From: Platanthera guangdongensis
Taxonomy: Eukaryota; Streptophyta; Magnoliopsida; Asparagales; Orchidaceae
Length of the DNA stretch: 64,000 bases
NCBI GenBank assembly: GCA_039583875.1
Contig: CM077151.1
Location: 120,781,047-120,845,046 of the forward strand
Direction: 5' to 3'
In this document: positions 1 to 10,105 of the stretch, in pieces
How positions within the stretch are numbered: the stretch's first letter is position 1
Layout of the letters: the number at the start of each line of letters is the position of its first letter
The notes under the pieces: generated by a model
Database searches by the model: none
Seen by the model: the letters and a program-made list of their open reading frames with translations, nothing else
Told to the model about the DNA's origin: nothing
Translations under genes and position numbers: made by a program

Positions 1-278
1 AAGTAGCTTTTACGGTCGCTAAAAATAACATGTTAGAGTTTCAAAATTATGCGATGCCTGAAGTAATAGTAGTAGATTTTATAGTTAAAAATACCTAACA
101 TGCATTACTAACATAAATCCTCCCAGAGAACAAGTAATCCACATACACATTTAAAGAAATGAGCAGCTAGTAAGTATCAAACAACTAACAATTCAGCGGG
201 TGCCAACAAGCTGACACGAACCCACGAACAAAAGTATGTCTGAACTAGTAAGACTAAACAAACATCAAACTACCTCGC
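1..278. repeat. fragment of a dispersed repeat family
   Basis: About 98-278 is recognisably similar, in the same orientation, to 50752-50943, the inner end of the right arm of the long inverted repeat. Shared stretches include 'cctgacacgaaccca'-type sequence and 'ctgaacta'. Bases 1-97 show nothing I can assign. The repeat stops abruptly at 278, where the truncated Tekay-1 LTR begins, so this is a junction between two repeat families and not a clean insertion site. Confidence 0.55.
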
Positions 279-488
279 TGGCGTGCAACCAGAGTTTTAT
301 AGTCTTAGTGAACCGGGATTGGCCCTTAGCCCCCCATGGTCTCACGGCGCGCAAGCCTAAGACTCTTGCTATGCGCTCCAACAGACAGCACTTTCTGGTC
401 TCACGTCGGACGGACATAATGCAGGTCGGATCCTCCACCCCCCGTTGCTCAAATCGCCTTGCCTTCTCCGAGTACAGCGTACTCATGG

Positions 489-498
489 CTATATAAAG
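489..498 (+). promoter_or_regulatory. TATA-like box antisense to Tekay-1
   Basis: CTATATAAAG lies on the plus strand, opposite to the element's transcription, and the same box is kept in the 5' LTR at 7791-7800. TATATA is nearly symmetric, so use in either direction is possible. The sense promoter, by alignment with Tekay-2, is more likely near 8560-8570. Function is inferred only. Confidence 0.3.
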
Positions 499-579
499 GC
501 GCGGGTCGGTCTCACCAATCCTGTTCTTGGCATTCAAGCCTAGGTATTTCTCTTACACCCATTTTCTTATCAAAACAGC

Positions 580-870
580 GGGTCTTTCCTGGGCACCCCA
601 GTACTTCCTGTTACTCTCTTCACAGGTGGACACCGCAAATATCACAAATGTCAGGGGTCTTTCCTGGCTGCCATGCCAGTACTTCCTGTTACTCGCTTCA
701 CAGGTGGACACCCTACGACATCAAGCATCACAAAGGGCCTTTCCTGGTCACACCAGTACTTCTTGTGCCTCATTCACAGGTATGACCCAAAAACATAACA
801 CAGATATTTTTCTGGACTACCACTCCAGTACTTCCTGCTACTTCCTTTCACAGGTCCAACCCGTCGACTC
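580..870. repeat. four diverged ~72-bp tandem units in the Tekay-1 3' LTR
   Basis: Units share 'tttcctgg' near the start, then 'ccagtacttcctg', then 'ttcacaggt'. Each is about 65-80 bp. The same array is at 7872-8160 in the 5' LTR. On the sense strand it lies between the LTR exon and the LTR end, so it would fall inside the proposed first intron. Short plus-strand ORFs across it are by-products of the repeats. Confidence 0.75.
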
Positions 871-1415
871 CTAAACCACGCGTTTATCACAGAGTCTTCT
901 CCAGTTCGTATGCAACATCACCAATCCAGACCAACCTGTCCAGATGGGCTTCACACAGCATGCCTATTCCGTACTCCATTTCCGGATCTATATGCCAACA
1001 AAGGGGATTTCATGAATCACCCAAAAGACTCCCAAAATCAGCCACCTCTTGGTGGGGGAATCACAAACATATGCCAAAAGGAAGCCTTCACATGGCTAGG
1101 AAGAAAAGTCGTTACCCTTGAAGCCCTCTTTGGTGCCATGAGCTCCAAGCTAGCTTGAACGAATCACAAGAACCTTTCCTCCGCAACGTCGGCCTCAGAA
1201 TGCATATTGATACTCTCAAGCTCCACCAGCACAGCCCTTCTTCTTCTTCCTTCTTCTTCCTCTCCCTTTCTCTCTCTAACTTGTAGAAAGATGAAGGCAC
1301 TAATCAAAATGAGAATATGTTCTCAGTTTTTGGCCTTTATGAAAATAGGAAAGAAGCTCAGCCCTTGGATCCAGGCTGAAGGAATGGACGACCACAATTT
1401 TGCCAGAAAAGCTGA

Positions 1416-2060
1416 ATTTTGCCTGACACGTCCTGTGACACGCCCGTGTCCCAGGCCGTGTGCCTCAAGCGGTGGTCAACTGACTTATCCAAACCAGTGA
1501 TATGCCCATGGGACACGCCCGTGTCATGGGCCGTGTCACCCAACACGCCTTCAGACACGCCCGTGTCTGTGGCCGTGTTCATCGGCGAAAATAATCCCAA
1601 AATTGCCCGAGACACACACGGCCTGTGACACGCCCGTGTCCCAGGCTGTGTGCCCATACATGGTACTAGGACACGCCCTAGCGCAAAATTCGTCGGGCTG
1701 AGTTCGTCGACCCGAAGGGACACGCCCTGTGACACGCCCGTGTCACAGGCCGTGTTCACCCACATCTCGACACTCGACGACCACATCTCGACACTCGACG
1801 ATCGTCGAGCAATATTCGTCGAGCACACGACACGGCCTGGGACACGCCCATGTCCTTGGCCGTGTGCCTTCTCGATACACCGTCGAGCGAAAAAATGTCG
1901 ACTCCCAGGCCGATCGTCGACACGGCCTCGACACGCCCTGAGACACGCCCGTGTCTCAGGCCGTGTTTGCTGTTCGACGATCGTAGCCTCCAAATTTCGT
2001 CGACCTCACGACCAAATCGTCTACTCCAACTTGACACGCCCGTGTCCCATGCCGTGTCAC
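1416..2060. repeat. palindrome array (ACACGCCCGTGT and TCGTCGA types), 3' LTR U3
   Basis: Many copies of the inverted motif GACACGCCCGTGTC and shorter forms (ACACGGCC, GGCCGTGT) are spaced about 20-60 bp apart. From about 1690 they mix with TCGTCGA, CGACGATCGTCG and TCGACA. The spacing is irregular, so this is neither a satellite nor a CRISPR array. It lies in the U3 part of the LTR upstream of the inferred promoter. ORFs across it on both strands are artefacts of CG-rich palindromes. Confidence 0.85.
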
Positions 2061-2097
2061 CCGAAAATTTCCTACTGAGAAAAATTGGGCTGTTACA

Positions 2098-2110
2098 ATC
2101 CTCCCCTCCT
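2098..2110 (-). promoter_or_regulatory. Tekay-1 polypurine tract
   Basis: Read on the minus strand, AGGAGGGGAGGAT runs straight into the 3' LTR start TGTAACAGCCC. This is the expected plus-strand primer position and it fixes the LTR boundary at 2097. Confidence 0.85.
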
Positions 2111-2220
2111 ATAAGAAATTTCGTCCTCGAAATTCAGACACAGGAAGGCAACAAGCAATCAGCAACCAAAAAGTTATAACATTAAAAATTTGTATGTTAC
2201 AACACAATTCTCTCCACGGA

Positions 2221-2490
2221 TTACAGAAACAGCTCGGGGAACTCTTCTCGCATGGTTTGCTCTCGCTCCCATGTAAGTTCTTCACGGCCGCAGTTGTCCC
2301 ACCGGACTTTAACCATGCCGACCGTCTTGTTCGGCAACTGTTTCTCGGCTCGATCTTCGATCTGAATGGGTCTAACTCTCGTTGTTAACCCATACTCCAC
2401 CGGCACACGATCATCCACGATCACTTGAGCTGGATCTTTCACGGCCTTCTGAAGCACCGAGATGTGAAATACATCATGTAATCCACCCAA
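2221..2490 (-). pseudogene. Tekay-1 integrase C-terminus and chromodomain
   Basis: The 89-residue open segment begins with the integrase tail ('VFHISVLQKAV', residues about 7-17) and ends with a chromodomain-like block ('KVRWDNCGREELTWE', then 'MREEFPELF'). This is the usual C-terminal arrangement in Tekay chromoviruses, where the chromodomain guides integration into heterochromatin. It is in a different frame from the upstream pol (overlap at 2439-2490), so one frameshift separates it from the integrase core. The stop lies about 120 bp before the polypurine tract, as in intact relatives. Confidence 0.85.
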
Positions 2491-5413
2491 GTCTGCCGAT
2501 AAAGCTTAGCTTGTCGATCTTGAGCAATAAGTAGCTTCTCTCGAATCGTCCGCATGGTTGAGTTTGCTTCCTCAATTTCATTTGGTTTATAAATACGTGC
2601 TTCGCCCGCTTCTATCCAAGCCAAGGGAGTACGACACTTCCTTCCATATAGTGCTTCATATGGTGTCATTCCAATGCTCGCCCGGTAGCTGTTATTATAT
2701 GCAAACTCCACCATATAGAGATGATCTTCCCATCTCTTGCCGAAGTCGAGGGCGCACATTCGGAGCATGTCCTCTATCATTTTGTTGGTACGTTCAGTTT
2801 GGCCATTTGTTTAGGGATGAAAGGCCGTACTGAAAGTCAACTTCGTGCCCAACAGTCGGTGAACTAGCCTCCAATCCTTTGACGTGAATCGCCCATATCG
2901 ATCACTTACGATGCTCCGAGGAACACTGTGAAGCCGCACAATCTGGTCAACATATAATTTTGCCAAACTTTCAACTGAATCATCCCGCCTGTTCGGGAGA
3001 AAATGTGCCACTTTCGTTAGCCGGTCAACAATCACCCAAATGGAATCATTTCCTCACTGCGATCTCGGCAACCCGTGCACAAAATCCATGGAAATATCAT
3101 CAAATTTCCACTCTGGGATCGACAGCGACTTCAAATAACCACCCGGCTTTTGGCATTCCGCCTTCACCATCGCACATGTTTGGCATTTGGCCACATAGAG
3201 GGCAACATCTCTCTTGAGCCCTGGCCACCAGAATAGCTTTTTCATATCGTTGAACATCTTCGTGCTCTCGGGGTGAATGGAATACTTTGTATAATGCGCT
3301 TCATACATCAGTTCTTCCCGCAATTTACCCACATTCGGGACGCACAAATGGCCCTCTTTTCGCAAAAGACCGTCGTTCCAGGAGAATTTGCCTTCTGGCC
3401 CTTCATTCACATAGCGTAAGAGATCTTCAGCCAACTCCGTTGCCCGTCGAACTCGGTCCGCAAGGTCACATTGCACCTCGGTCCAGTTCAAACATGCAGT
3501 GGCAGTGGAATTCTTGTCAACACAATAAATCTCCAACGCCTCCAGCTCCTAGATAAGACGTTCATCATGCCTTTGTAACCAATTCGCTCTAGCCGGAACC
3601 CTCCGACTCAAGGCATCCGCGACAACATTCCCCTTCCCGGGCATATAGTGAATCTCAAAAGTGTAGTCCCCAAGGAACTCCAACCACCTTCGTTGTCGCA
3701 TATTCAAATCTTTCTGCTCCAATAGGTACTTTAGGCTCTTATGATCTGTATAGATCTCCACCTTCACTCCATAAAGGTAGTGTCGCCACAACTTGAGTGC
3801 AAAAATCACCGCCGCTAGTTCCAAGTCATGGACGGGATAATTTCGCTCGTGCACCTTCAGTTGGCGTGAGCCATAAGCAATTACCTTACCATTCTGCAGA
3901 AGAACGCAGCCTAAGCCGCTCCCTGAGGCATCACTATAGATCACAAATCCATCGGTCCCACTTGGCGAAGACAACACCGGCACCGTGGTCAACCGAACCT
4001 TCAGCTCTTCAAAATCTCTTGCGCACTCTAGCGTTCAAACGAACTTCTTATCTTTTCGCGTCAGCATGGTTAGAGGCAAAGCAATCCGCAAGAAGTTTTC
4101 CACAAATCTTCTATAGTAGCCTACAAGTCCAAGGAAACTCCTGACTTCGGCCATAGAAGACAACATTGGCCACTCTTGTATGGCCCTTATCTTCGCTGGA
4201 TCCACTGCAATGCCCGCTCCACTCACCACATGGCCCAGAAAAGCCATCGACGATAGCCAAAACTCGCACTTCGGGAACTTGACATAGAGCTGATTTTGCC
4301 TCAACGTATTCAACACCAACCACAAGTGAGTCTCATGCTCAGCTTTTGACTTTGAGTACACCAGGATGTCATCAATGAACACTATCACGAACAGATCCAG
4401 GTACTCTCAGAACGTGCGGTGCATCAAATCCATAAACACCGAGGGCGCATTGCACAATCCAAATGGCATGACTGTGAACTCATAGTGCCCATAACGCGTT
4501 CCAAATGCGGTTTTGGGAATGTCACCTTCCCGAATTCTCAACTGGTAATTACCAGACTTCAGGTCCAACTTCGAATAGACGGTCGAGCCCACTAGCTGAT
4601 CGAATAACTCATCAATCTGGGGTATCAGATATTTATTCTTCTCGGTCAGCTTATTAAGTTCACCGTAATCAATACATAATCACAACTCACCGTCTTTCTT
4701 CTTCACACAAAGTACAGGCGTGCTCCAAGGTGACATGCTTGGGCGTATATAATCTTGCTCCAGCAATTCTTGTAATTGGATCTTCAACTCAGCCATCTCT
4801 TTCGGCGCGACACGATATGGCGAGCGGGCAACAGGTTTCGCACCTGGCACCAACTCGATCGTGAAGTCAATCTCCCGCTGGGGTGGTAGCCTAGGGAGAT
4901 CCGTGGGAAACACATCTGTAAATTCTGCCACAATCGAAACCTCGCACACACTGGCCTTAGGCTCAACAGTCTGAATAAGTGCGAAGTAACACTCCGCACC
5001 CTTCCGAACAACCTTGACTACCTGGAGTGCAGAAATCAACATCCCGCCTACTCCTCGCATACCCGCGAACTTTGTCTCCTGTTCGGTATTCTGGCCCAAC
5101 GTGATCTCTTTGGACTGGCAATCAATCATGGCATGCTGCTCCGCAAGCCAATCCATACCAGAAATCACATCAAATTTCGATATTGGCAAAACAGATGCAG
5201 TTAAACTGAAATCCCGACTTCCTATTTGGACCGCCACATCGCAAGCTTGATCTGCAACCATCCAACAGCCATTTGGCAACACCACTCTGACGCTATCTGT
5301 CTTTGCACGACTAGGTATCCCAAGTTACGCTATAAACGCGCTAGACAGAAAAGAATGCGACGCACCCGTATCAAACAGTGCTCGCGCCAGCGTGTCCCGA
5401 ATCATCACAAAGC
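2439..5413 (-). pseudogene. Tekay-1 pol (protease, RT, RNase H, integrase), broken by stops
   Basis: One reading frame runs from 5413 to 2439 with in-frame stops near 4680, 4407, 4035, 3549, 3054 and 2811. In order it holds: protease, DTGASHSF just after 5413, with the flap region to about 4950; RT, with '[16 protein letters not shown]', '[10 protein letters not shown]' and the F-I-D-D-I-L active site near 4380; RNase H, with '[14 protein letters not shown]' and '[11 protein letters not shown]'; integrase zinc finger with H-x-H and C-Q-T-C; integrase core, with VDRLTKVAHF, IVSDR and NGQTERTN supplying D, D and E; and the Tekay signature YGRKCRTPL. Residue order and spacing match a full-length chromovirus pol. 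It appears to be fused to gag by splicing (see 5414-5502), not by a frameshift. Confidence 0.9.
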
Positions 5414-5502
5414 CTGTGACAATCATGTCACACACAAACCACAAACATGGATGCACTAAACAAAGCAGACAAGCAATAGCATATGCAAAAATAAACTCAT
5501 AC
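5414..5502 (-). other. putative intron 2 of Tekay-1 at the gag-protease junction (89 nt)
   Basis: On the minus strand, gag codons reach V-V-T and one base of the next codon at 5503, followed by GTATGAGTTT and ending TTGTCACAG at 5414. Joining 5503 to 5413 gives an uninterrupted V-V-T-G-F-V-M-I running directly into the protease. 89 is not a multiple of three, so gag and protease are in different frames unless it is removed. An upstream AG would give only a 47-nt intron, which is too short for plants. Tekay-2 and Ty3-3 have an intron-like insert in the same codon. Splicing is inferred, not shown. Confidence 0.65.
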
Positions 5503-6625
5503 CTGTGACCACATCACTCTGCTTGATGGCCTCCTGCAGGCCAAGATTGTAGACCCAGGGTTGCGCCTGCGAGGCAGAGGAATCAACCACCGCCTTTCCT
5601 TTTTCCGCATAAGATGCTCCCGCCTTCTTTTCACTCTTTGGCGGCATCCGACAATCTCGCGCAATATGCCCCATCCGACCACAATTATAGCAGATACGAG
5701 TATCTGGATTTGAGGTAGCCCCCGACGTTGCTCCCGTTGCAACTGATAAAGGATCTTGTCCACTTGTCTTGGACTTCTTGCCCCACCTCTTCTTATAAAA
5801 TGGTTTCCTAGATCGGGGCACCTTCCACTCTGGTTGCGTCACAGCCAAAGCTCTCTTCCCCTGCACCCTCTTTATATCCTTTTCCATTGCGCTTGCAGTG
5901 TCAACCAACGCCTGGAAAGCTTGGTTCACAGAACTAGACACCAGGAACCTCAACTCATCCCTCAGTCCTTCATAGAACCGATTGGTCTTCCTCTGCTCAT
6001 CAGCAAAAATAGAACCCGCATACCGCCCTAAGCGAGTAAACTCATGCAGGTACGCGTCAACACTGCCATCACCTTGGGTCAGTCGTTGGAATTCGTTCTC
6101 CATGGCTATCCGTTGAGCCGCAGGAAGGTGCTTTGCTAGGAAGAGTCGGTAGAATTCTTCCATCGATACTTGGGTTAAAGGACGACCCGCCAAGTGATGC
6201 AACTCCATCTCATCCCACCACAATCTAGCCTCTCCTTCAAGCAAGAAGGTAGCTAAGGTGACTTTCGGATGCTCTGCCGTTCCAATCGCCGTCATGACTC
6301 GCTTGACGCGCGATAACCAATCCTCAGCCTGCGTCGGAGTTCCCGCTCCCGAGAACGTAGGCGGATGAAAACTCATAAACCGCGTTAGCTGCTTCTCAGC
6401 CGCTCGAGGAGCCACATCCACTACAGGTTCAGGCCTTGCCGCCACCTGTTCTAGCCTCACAGCCGGTTGCTCCTGCCTCAATGGTTGTCCTTGGATCACG
6501 GTAAATAAAGCCTCCGCAACTAAACGCACATGTTCCGCAGACGGTGGAGGTGTAGGCACCGCGGCTGGTGCCGTACTTTCATCAGAATGCTGGGGCTCAG
6601 ACGGCCCAGCTCCACTCTGTGTCAC
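5503..6625 (-). CDS. Tekay-1 gag (exon 2)
   Basis: Open frame of about 374 codons. It holds the retrotransposon Gag core ('EDWLSRVKRVM', 'ATFLLEGEARLWW', 'RLFLAKHLP', 'EFTRLGRYA') and a CCHC zinc knuckle, CYNCGRMGHIARDC, near 5653-5694. Gag packages element RNA into virus-like particles. The frame opens with GTG at 6625 and no ATG lies near the conserved start. TTTAG precedes the GTG, so I read this as the second exon, with the start codon in the LTR at 8430. An alternative is a downstream ATG, but that would delete the conserved N-terminus shared with Tekay-2. The frame runs past the proposed donor at 5502 to a stop near 5456. Confidence 0.85.
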
Positions 6626-6629
6626 CTAA

Positions 6630-6845
6630 AGGTGGACAAGACACACACATTAGCGGTCGTACCCGAGCAAACAACACATAATAAGAACACACAGGTTCCC
6701 CAAACACAACAATTTGACATTCCTATCATGGACATTCATGAGTTCAATCGTAGACTTTGGTTTGCACAAACACATGCTCGACACCCCACAAAAGAAGTCG
6801 ACCACGACTTCGAGAGGGAAAGACCAAAACAACCGATACCAAAAA
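6630..6845. other. Tekay-1 leader between gag and primer site
   Basis: About 200 bp with no recognisable coding content, equivalent to the untranslated leader downstream of the primer site. Confidence 0.6.
6833..6841 (-). promoter_or_regulatory. Tekay-1 primer binding site
   Basis: Minus strand reads TGGTATCGG four bases after the end of the 5' LTR. TGGTATC matches the initiator-Met tRNA 3' end. Later bases have drifted from TGGTATCAGAGC. Confidence 0.7.
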
Positions 6846-7790
6846 TGTAACAACCCCATCCATTCATATGGTATATCCTAGAATTTCCGGTCGGGGCCCC
6901 ACAGGATATATCACAAAACAGGCGGTGAAGGTACGGGATGATACCAGAGTAGCGCAGCGCACCTATCACAAAGCATTCTAGCGGAAGCCTATTCTAACAC
7001 TTAAACTCCACCCGTGAATGTCCAACATATAACACAACCCCACGTTGTATATATCGTACATAGGAATGCCTTACAAGAGTACAAAAGTTGGCCTTATGGC
7101 CTTACATGGCTTTCAAACAGTGGCCCCAACATTGGCGCGCAGGTCGGCCACAATAAAAGAAAACATAACAAGCAATTCCAAATAGCCTTCGAGGGCTAGC
7201 AGTAGCAGCAGCAATAGCAGCAGGGACATCAACCTTTATACGTCCCGCTTGGCTCTCCAACACCTGTACAGGGACAATCCACCCAACGGTGGCAAACAGA
7301 GGCAACAGTCAGCATTCAGCTGACCAAATTATATCGACCCTACCCCTTTTCTCGGGGCAGCGGTAATCTTCCCTGCAGGCATATCATATCACAAGCATGG
7401 CAATATATCTCATAAAATGTGCTTTCACGCACACATGCCATCACAAACATTCGCCACCCGGCCCAACAGTCCGTGCACTCAGGGCACATTCTTGGTGTTC
7501 TGGCAAATCACATGCCCACCACCATATCAGGGTCATCACCCAACGACAACTCACTTGAGCATTTACTCCATGGCGTGCAGCCGGAGTTTTATAGTCTTAG
7601 TGAACCGGGATTGGCCCTTAGCCCCCCATGGTCTCACGACGTACAGGCCTAAGACTCTTGCTATGCGCTCCAACAAACAGCACTTTCTGGTCTCACGTCG
7701 GACGGACATAACGCAGGTCGGATCCTCCACCCCCCGTTGCTCAAATCGCCTTGCCTTCTCCGAGTACAGCGTACTCATGGCTATATAAAG

Positions 7791-7800
7791 GCGCGGGTCG
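7791..7800 (+). promoter_or_regulatory. TATA-like box antisense to Tekay-1 (5' LTR copy)
   Basis: CTATATAAAG on the plus strand, the same box as 489-498. It lies about 220 bp from the boundary where the 3' LTR copy is truncated. Use as a promoter is unproven. Confidence 0.3.
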
Positions 7801-7871
7801 GTCTCACCAATCCTGTTCTTGGCATTCAAGCCTAGATATTTCTCTTACACCCATTTTCTTATCAAAACAGC

Positions 7872-8160
7872 GGGTCTTTCCTGGGCACCCCAGTACTTCC
7901 TATTACTCTCTTCACAGGTGGACACCGCAAATATCACAAATGTCAGGGGTCTTTCCTGGCTGCCATGCCAGTACTTCCTGTTACTCGCTTCACAGGTGGA
8001 CACCCTACGACATCAAGCATCACAAAGGGCCTTTCCTGGTCACACCAGTACTTCCTGTGCCTCATTCACAGGTATGACCCAAAAACATAACACAGATATT
8101 TTCCTAGACTACCACTCCAGTACTTCCTGCTACTTCCTTTCACAGGTCCAACCCGTCGAC
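7872..8160. repeat. four ~72-bp tandem units in the Tekay-1 5' LTR
   Basis: Copy of the 580-870 array with the same unit order and only scattered substitutions, so the array predates insertion of the element. Confidence 0.75.
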
Positions 8161-8406
8161 TCCTAAACCACGTGTTTATCACAGAGTCTTCTCCAGTTCG
8201 TATGCAACATCACCAATCCAGACCAACTGTTCAGATGGGCTTCACACAGCATGCCTATTCCGTACTCCATTTTCGGATCTATATGCCAACAAAGGGGATT
8301 TCATGAATCACCCAAAAGACTCCCAAAATCAGCCACCTCTTGGTGGGGGAATCACAAACATATGCCAAAAGGAAGCCTTTACATGGCTAGGAAGAAAAGT
8401 CGTTAC

Positions 8407-8430
8407 CCTTGAAGCCCTCTTTGGTGCCAT
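8407..8430 (-). CDS. putative exon 1 of Tekay-1 gag-pol, inside the 5' LTR
   Basis: Minus-strand ATG at 8430 opens eight codons (M-A-P-K-R-A-S-R) ending at AGG|GTAACG, a good plant donor. The Tekay-2 LTR has an equivalent exon (M-A-P-R-K-N-A-R, also AGG|GTAACG) at a similar distance, about 140-150 bp, downstream of the TATA-like region. Both are basic and phase 0 to the GTG that opens gag. The 3' LTR keeps the segment too (around 1116-1139). Confidence 0.55.
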
Positions 8431-8716
8431 GAGCTCCAAGCTAGCTTGAACGAATCACAAGAACTTTTCCTCCGCAATGTCGGCCTCAGAACGCAGCTTG
8501 ATACTCTCAAGCTCCACCAGCACAACCCTTCTTCTTCTTCCTTCTTCTTCCTCTCCCATTCTCTCTATAACTTGTAGAAAGATGAAGGCACTAATCAAAA
8601 TGAGAATATGTTCTCAGTTTTCGGCCTTTAGGAAAATAGGAAAGAAGCTCAGCCCTTGGATCCAGGCTGAAGGAATGGACGGCCATAATTTTGCCAGAAA
8701 AGCTGAATTTTGCCTG

Positions 8717-9363
8717 ACACGGCCTGTGACACGCCCGTGTCCCAGGCCGTGTGCCTCAAGCGGTGGTCAACCGACTTATCCAAACCTAGTGACACGCCCA
8801 TGGGACACGCCCGTGTCATGGGCCGTATCACCCAACACGCCTTCAGACACGCCCGTGTCTGTGGCCGTGTTCATCTGAGAAAATAATCCCAAAATTGCCC
8901 GAGACTCACACGACCAGTGACACACCCGTGTCCCAGGCTGTGTGCCCATACACGACACTAAGACACACCCTAGCGCAAAATTCGTCGGGCTGAGTTCGTC
9001 GACCCGAAGGGACACGCCCTGTGACACGCCCGTGTCACAGGCCGTGTTCACCCACATCTCGACCCTCGACGACCACATCTCGACACTCGACGATCGTCGA
9101 GCAATATTCATCGAGCACACGACACGGCCTGGGACACGCCCGTGTCCTTGGCCGTGTGCCTTCTCGACACACCGTCGAGCGAAAAAATGTCGACTCCCAG
9201 GCCGATCGTCAACACAGCCTCGACACGCCCTGAGACACGCCCGTGTCTCAGGCCGTGTTTGCTGTTCGACGATCGTCGACTCCAAATTTCATCGACCTCG
9301 CGGCCAAATCGTCGACTCCAACTTGACACGCCCTGGGACACGCCCGTGTCCCAGGTCGTGTCA
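8717..9363. repeat. palindrome array in the Tekay-1 5' LTR U3
   Basis: Copy of the 1416-2060 array, with GACACGCCCGTGTC-type motifs first, then mixed with TCGTCGA/CGACGATCGTCG motifs. Several motif arms differ between the two LTR copies by C-to-T or G-to-A changes. Confidence 0.85.
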
Positions 9364-9401
9364 CCCGAAAATTGCCTGCTGAGAAAAAATGGGCTGTTAC
9401 A

Positions 9402-9600
9402 TAGCTCATCCCAACTACTCAAGTAACAGAAATCTACCCGAGTAGTTCATTGCAACTACTCGAGTAACAGAGACCTACCCGAGTAGTTCATCACAACTAC
9501 TCGAGTAACATGAGTACTATAGCACTCAAGGCATTACACGGGTACAGCACAGGACTTACTCGAGTACTAAGACAGCATACTCGAGTACTATAAGGGGAAA
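9402..9600. repeat. ACTCGAGTA palindrome cluster
   Basis: About eight copies of CTACTCGAGTA or close variants (ctacccgagtag, tactcgagtacta), roughly every 15-35 bp. The same motif fills the SIRE-like LTR at 24040-24810 and the spacer at 27960-28275. Confidence 0.8.
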
Positions 9601-9776
9601 AACAATGCTCAGAAAAATACCATCGAACGCAGAAAGCAAGGCCCGATCGTCGAACCCAGTTCGAAAATTGTCGAACTCAATTCGAAAATCATCGAACTCA
9701 ACACGGAGATCCGCTAGACCTACAACAAGCTCTGCTCGACGATTCGTCGAGCTCAGCACGACAATCATTGAGCTCG

Positions 9777-10105
9777 ACGATCGTCGACCTCAGACAACGC
9801 CCAGAAAAGAAGCTACAATCATCGAGCTTCGCTCGACGATCGTCGACCTCAGACAACGCCCAGAAAAGAAACGACAATCGTCGAGCTCGACGATCGTCGA
9901 CCTGAACCCAGCGCCCAAAAAAATGACAATCGTCGAGATCCGCTCGACGATCGTCGAACTCAACACAGCGCCCAAAAAAACGACAATCGTCGAGCTCCAC
10001 TCGACGATCGTCGAACTCAACACAGCGCTCAGGAAAAAGAATACAATCGTCGAGCTCCGCTCGACGATCGTCGAACCCGACACAGCGCCAAGAAAAAAAC
10101 CGAAG
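9777..10105. repeat. six tandem 54-60-bp units with CGACGATCGTCGA palindromes
   Basis: Units start with the perfect palindrome CGACGATCGTCG at about 9777, 9836, 9890, 9947, 10004 and 10064. Each then has an A-rich spacer with 'cagcgcccaaaaaaa' variants and a second site, 'caatcgtcgagct'. Long ORFs on both strands (such as 9605-10138 plus and 9698-10162 minus) are produced by the repeat and are not genes. Confidence 0.85.

Larger units (their letters stand above)
279..2097 (-). repeat. Tekay-1 3' LTR, truncated at its U5 end
   Basis: Direct copy of 7571-9401. Its right edge is the LTR start (TGTAACAGCCC read on the minus strand), preceded by the polypurine tract. Its left edge is a truncation at 'tggcgtgca', with 6846-7570 of the 5' LTR having no counterpart here. 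It keeps the tandem U5 repeats, the palindromic array, and the ATG exon-like segment also present in the 5' LTR. Confidence 0.88.
6626..8406 (-). other. putative intron 1 of Tekay-1 spanning LTR U5, primer site and leader (1781 nt)
   Basis: Donor AGG|GTAACG at 8407/8406 inside the 5' LTR and acceptor TTTAG|GTG at 6626/6625 after a T/C-rich stretch. The joined exons are in phase (eight codons from ATG at 8430, then gag). Tekay-2 has the same arrangement with a nearly identical donor. Inference from sequence only. Confidence 0.55.
279..9401 (-). mobile_element. Tekay-1: Ty3/gypsy chromovirus (Tekay-like), nearly full length, inactive
   Basis: The order on the minus strand is 5' LTR (9401-6846), primer site, gag, protease, RT, RNase H, integrase, chromodomain, polypurine tract, 3' LTR (2097-279). 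The Tekay assignment rests on the integrase C-terminal 'YGRKCRTPL' and a C-terminal chromodomain just before the polypurine tract. The 3' LTR lacks about 725 bp at its U5 end. Gag is open, but pol carries at least six in-frame stops and a frameshift before the chromodomain, so the copy is dead. The two LTRs remain very similar (about 5 differences in the first 107 aligned bases, mostly transitions), which suggests a fairly recent insertion. A target duplication cannot be checked because one end is truncated. Confidence 0.9.
6846..9401 (-). repeat. Tekay-1 5' LTR (2556 bp)
   Basis: On the minus strand it starts TGTAACAGCCC (9401) and ends GGGGTTGTTACA (6846), followed by the primer site. U3 holds the palindrome array (8717-9363). 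The aligned TATA-like region is near 8560-8570, and a short ATG exon is at 8430-8407. The U5 side holds the ~72-bp tandem units (7872-8160). 7571-9401 is repeated at 279-2097. Confidence 0.9.

Noticed and set aside
1358..1993. 211-codon minus-strand ORF
   Set aside because: It lies entirely in the palindrome array of the Tekay-1 LTR. The translation consists of repeated arms (DTGVSQ/TRPCP types) and ORFs of similar length appear on the other strand.
1416..2060. CRISPR-like array
   Set aside because: Repeats are short, imperfect and irregularly spaced, spacers are not uniform, and the context is a plant LTR.
5756..6031. Plus-strand ORFs across Tekay-1 gag-pol and across the copia and CRM-like pol regions
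   Set aside because: Shadows of the minus-strand coding regions without motifs of their own.
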